From CANKHA01 sp034668825 (GTDB lineage: Bacteria > Pseudomonadota > Alphaproteobacteria > Rhizobiales > Xanthobacteraceae), in NCBI GenBank assembly GCA_034668825.1, contig JAXDOR010000205.1:1-64000 (forward strand): DNA of 64,000 nucleotides, written 5' to 3'. Both the position numbers and the translations under genes were made by a program. The notes under the pieces are model-generated. The model had not been told where the DNA came from, made no database searches, and saw nothing but the letters and a program-made list of their open reading frames with translations. This document shows, piece by piece, positions 61,509 through 64,000 of the stretch (positions are counted from its first letter, which is position 1; the number at the start of each line of letters is the position of its first letter).

Positions 61509-61832
61509 ATCCCTCTCCGTTCGATGCTGCTGACCTGCAATTACTTCGATCAGCTCTCGAGTACGGCGCCTTGCTTGGCCGCATCAAGAGTCCCGATCAT
61601 ACGCCTCAGTGCTCTGACGCTACGCCCTCTAATAGGTGGACCGCAGTTGTTGGCGCTCCGCGCGATGAGCAAGACGGTCGTCATATATTTGACATGAGTT
61701 CCCGTAGGCAATTAAACTGCTGGCTGTCCCTCCCCACCTTTGATTGTGGTATTGCCGGTCCGCAGTATAAGCCCTAGTCATGTTTATAATCGAGCGCCAC
61801 AAAGCATCAGTTGGACGTAAGACGGGTAATTC
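61509..61832. other. Divergent control region between the sulfotransferase and rfbC
   Basis: A 324-base region with no supported gene. A TATAAT at 61785-61790 lies about 40 bases upstream of the rfbC start and could be its -10 box, although no good -35 was seen at the usual distance. Nothing else was recognised. Confidence 0.35.
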
Positions 61833-62393
61833 ATGGCTATAGAGATACATCAGACAGACATAGCGGACGTTAAGCTGATCAAGCCGTCAAGGATTCGCGA
61901 TAAACGGGGTTTCTTTTCCGAGGTCTACAAGCACAGCGACTTTGAGGGCGCGGGTTTACCCCTGAATTTCGTCCAGGAGAATCATTCACTGTCGGCGGAT
62001 GTTGGTACAGTCAGAGGTCTTCACTTCCAGACCCATCCCTTTGCTCAAGATAAACTGGTCCGCGTTGTCCGCGGTCGCATCTTCGACGTAGCCGTAGATA
62101 TCCGCCGATCTTCGCCCACGTTTGGCAAACACGTCGCTACCGAGTTATCGGCGGAAAACTGGCATCAATTGCTTATACCTATCGGCTTCGCGCACGGGTT
62201 CTGTACGCTTGAGCCGAATACCGAGGTTATCTATAAGGTTACAAACTACTATTCGCCTAAAAATGATCTTGGCATTCTCTGGAACGACCCGTGCTTTGGG
62301 ATTGAGTGGCCGTTAACTCAAGGGTCGCCTCAAATGTCCGACAAGGACAAGGTTCTCCCAAAACTCCAAGATCTTCCCGTGTATTTCGAATAG
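61833..62393 (+). CDS. rfbC: dTDP-4-dehydrorhamnose 3,5-epimerase
   Basis: This 186-residue cupin-fold epimerase acts in dTDP-L-rhamnose synthesis. Family stretches are RDKRGFFSEVY, VQENHSLS, TVRGLHFQ with the catalytic His, VVRGRIFDVAVDIRRSS and PIGFAHGFCTLE. It is the first of three rfb genes on this strand (rfbC, rfbB, rfbD) with a 24-base gap to rfbB. rfbA is not in view and may lie beyond the right edge. Confidence 0.95.
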   Translation: MAIEIHQTDIADVKLIKPSRIRDKRGFFSEVYKHSDFEGAGLPLNFVQENHSLSADVGTVRGLHFQTHPFAQDKLVRVVRGRIFDVAVDIRRSSPTFGKHVATELSAENWHQLLIPIGFAHGFCTLEPNTEVIYKVTNYYSPKNDLGILWNDPCFGIEWPLTQGSPQMSDKDKVLPKLQDLPVYFE

Positions 62394-62417
62394 CGAAACC
62401 TCTCGGATTGCAAATAA

Positions 62418-63470
62418 ATGCGTGTCCTCGTTACAGGCGGCGCCGGTTTCATTGGATCGGCTTTTTGCAGGCACCTCGCTTCAAGCGAAGGTTGGGATCT
62501 GCTCAACGTCGACAAGTTGACCTACGCGGCTGATCAGCGGTCGCTCGACGTCATCAAAGCGCTCCGCAACTACCGTTTCGTTCGTGCCGATATCTGCGAC
62601 CGTGAGACGCTGGATGCGCTTTTTGTTGATTTCGCACCCGAGGCCGTGGCGCATCTTGCGGCAGAGAGTCATGTCGACCGCTCTATCACCGCATCGGCGG
62701 AATTCATCCGGACCAATGTGGTGGGTACACACGTACTGTTGGAAGCGGCTCGCGCTTATTGGTCGCGGCTGCCGGCAGATTTACGCGGACGATTTCGTTT
62801 CCTTCACATCTCGACCGACGAAGTTTACGGTTCTCTTGGTTCAACAGGCTACTTTACCGAGCAAACGCCTTACGATCCGCGGTCGCCTTATTCCGCCAGC
62901 AAGGCCGCAAGCGATCATTTGGTGAGGGCGTGGCACGAGACCTATGGCCTGCCAACCATCATCTCTAATTGCTCCAATAATTACGGCCCCTATCATTTTC
63001 CGGAAAAGCTCATCCCGCTGACGATACTGAACGCACTGGAAGGCAAGCCGCTTCCGGTCTACGGTGATGGGCAGAACATCCGCGATTGGCTTTATGTGGA
63101 AGATCACGTGAGCGCGCTCACGCTCGCCCTCCTTAAGGGGCGTCCCGGACAAAGTTACAATGTCGGAGGACGCAGCGAGCGGACAAACCTCCAGGTCGTG
63201 CACGCCATCTGCGACTTGCTCGATGAACTTTCTCCGACACGCCAGTCGCGCCGTGAGCTGATCAGCTTTGTCGCCGATCGCCCTGGCCATGATAGGCGCT
63301 ACGCCATCGATCCTTCCAAGATACAGGCCGAACTTGGTTGGACGCCGGCAGAGTCGTTTGAAAGCGGGCTCAGGAAGACGATCCGCTGGTATCTGGACAA
63401 CGAAGCATGGTGGCAACCGCTACGTGATCGGGTATACAACGGCGAACGCCTCGGTTTGATCAACGTATAA
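62418..63470 (+). CDS. rfbB: dTDP-glucose 4,6-dehydratase
   Basis: This 350-residue extended SDR makes dTDP-4-keto-6-deoxyglucose. It has VTGGAGFIGSAFCRHL, NVDKLTYAAD, HLAAESHVDRSI, the active site HISTDEVYGSL with YSASKAASDHL, and NCSNNYGPYHFPEKLIP, all typical of RmlB. It lies between rfbC and rfbD. The product can be used for rhamnose by the flanking enzymes, or by the DegT aminotransferase for an amino sugar. Confidence 0.96.
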   Translation: MRVLVTGGAGFIGSAFCRHLASSEGWDLLNVDKLTYAADQRSLDVIKALRNYRFVRADICDRETLDALFVDFAPEAVAHLAAESHVDRSITASAEFIRTNVVGTHVLLEAARAYWSRLPADLRGRFRFLHISTDEVYGSLGSTGYFTEQTPYDPRSPYSASKAASDHLVRAWHETYGLPTIISNCSNNYGPYHFPEKLIPLTILNALEGKPLPVYGDGQNIRDWLYVEDHVSALTLALLKGRPGQSYNVGGRSERTNLQVVHAICDLLDELSPTRQSRRELISFVADRPGHDRRYAIDPSKIQAELGWTPAESFESGLRKTIRWYLDNEAWWQPLRDRVYNGERLGLINV

Positions 63471-63476
63471 CCGACA

Positions 63477-64000
63477 ATGCCTCGAAAAATTTTTATCGCC
63501 GGCGAAAACGGTCAAGTAGCCAAGGCTCTTGCTCGAACCTACCACGCACGCGGGGATGTGGTAAAAAGTGCGGGACGCGCGACCATCGATGTAGCTAGCG
63601 AGGCTGCTACTCTCAGCGCGATTGTCGGCTTCAAACCGAACTTGGTCATCAACGCCGCAGCCTACACCGCCGTGGATAAAGCTGAAGACGAGGTGGAGCA
63701 AGCGTATAAAGTGAACCGAGATGGTGCTCGGCATGTCGCCGCGGCGGCGCGTGCCGCGGCGGCTCCCTTGATTCACATTTCCACCGATTACGTCTTCGAC
63801 GGAAACAAGAAATCGCCTTACCTAGAAAGCGATGCGACCAATCCAATCGGAGTTTACGGAAAGTCAAAACTTGCCGGAGAGGCGGCTGTCGCCGCGGCGA
63901 CGCCGGATCATGTGATTTTACGCACCAGTTGGGTATGCAGCCCCGATGGCCACAACTTCGTCAAGACGATGTTGCGGCTTGCCGGCGAACGCGATGAGCT
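63477..64000 (+). CDS. rfbD: dTDP-4-dehydrorhamnose reductase, 3' end cut by window edge
   Basis: The visible 174 codons begin at ATG 63477, 6 bases after the rfbB stop, and continue open to the end of the window. The N-terminus reads KIFIAGENGQVAKALAR; then VINAAAYTAVDKAEDE, the active-site ISTDYVFDG and VYGKSKLAGEAAV, all characteristic of RfbD. It finishes dTDP-L-rhamnose by reducing the 4-keto group. The gene's C-terminal part lies outside the window. Confidence 0.93.
   Translation, partial: MPRKIFIAGENGQVAKALARTYHARGDVVKSAGRATIDVASEAATLSAIVGFKPNLVINAAAYTAVDKAEDEVEQAYKVNRDGARHVAAAARAAAAPLIHISTDYVFDGNKKSPYLESDATNPIGVYGKSKLAGEAAVAAATPDHVILRTSWVCSPDGHNFVKTMLRLAGERDE

Overview
The window looks like part of an alphaproteobacterial chromosome, most likely Hyphomicrobiales (Bradyrhizobiaceae/Xanthobacteraceae-like). 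This rests on the GC-rich codon use in the left part, a CpaF-TadBCD pilus locus, a Bug-type solute receptor, and dispersed palindromic intergenic repeats of a kind I associate with that group. No species can be named from sequence alone. No rRNA, tRNA, CRISPR array or intact insertion sequence was found.

Region 1 (1-3.8 kb) is the end of a Tad/Flp pilus operon: cpaF (cut by the window edge), tadB, tadC and a TPR lipoprotein of the TadD type. Region 2 (3.9-18.8 kb) is a catabolic cluster. It has two closely related Rieske oxygenase alpha subunits, a Rieske ferredoxin, two adjacent cupins, an IclR regulator, a zinc alcohol dehydrogenase, a cytoplasmic 4,5-dihydroxyphthalate-decarboxylase-like protein, a LigJ-like 4-oxalomesaconate hydratase, an HpcH/HpaI aldolase, a GlcG-like protein, a Bug receptor, an alpha/beta hydrolase with a Cys nucleophile and a divergent PanB-like enzyme. 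Together they suggest breakdown of a carboxylated or methoxylated aromatic through a protocatechuate/gallate-like lower pathway. Palindromic repeats sit between many of these genes.

Region 3 (18.8-64 kb) is a large surface-polysaccharide island that continues past the right edge. It opens with an ABC exporter pair (KpsM/KpsT-like) and holds glycosyltransferases, several methyltransferases, two large membrane proteins, a DegT aminotransferase, and an overlapping ATP-grasp/epimerase/metallophosphoesterase set. Its centre (40.7-53.8 kb) is a sugar-nucleotide cassette. One arm is a tight plus-strand operon: epimerase, Cys-less UDP-glucose-dehydrogenase homologue, SDR, Gfo/Idh oxidoreductase, heptose kinase and nucleotidyltransferase. 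The other is a convergent minus-strand arm: phosphoheptose isomerase, heptose bisphosphate phosphatase and transaldolase. This is what a GDP-D-glycero-D-manno-heptose pathway would need, plus enzymes to modify the product. On each side of it lies a two-gene unit made of a methyltransferase-GT2 fusion and an LPG-synthase-like membrane protein. Gmd and GDP-fucose synthase follow, then a 943-residue GT4-RgpF protein, a sulfotransferase carrying twenty 21-residue coiled-coil repeats, and the dTDP-rhamnose genes rfbC, rfbB and partial rfbD.

The best candidate for an undescribed system is the heptose cassette with its paired lipid-carrier-type glycosyltransferase modules. Other notable points are an SDR gene whose only plausible start codon is ATT, a frameshifted phytanoyl-CoA-dioxygenase relic, and two enzymes with repeat coiled coils that share a C-terminal tail motif.
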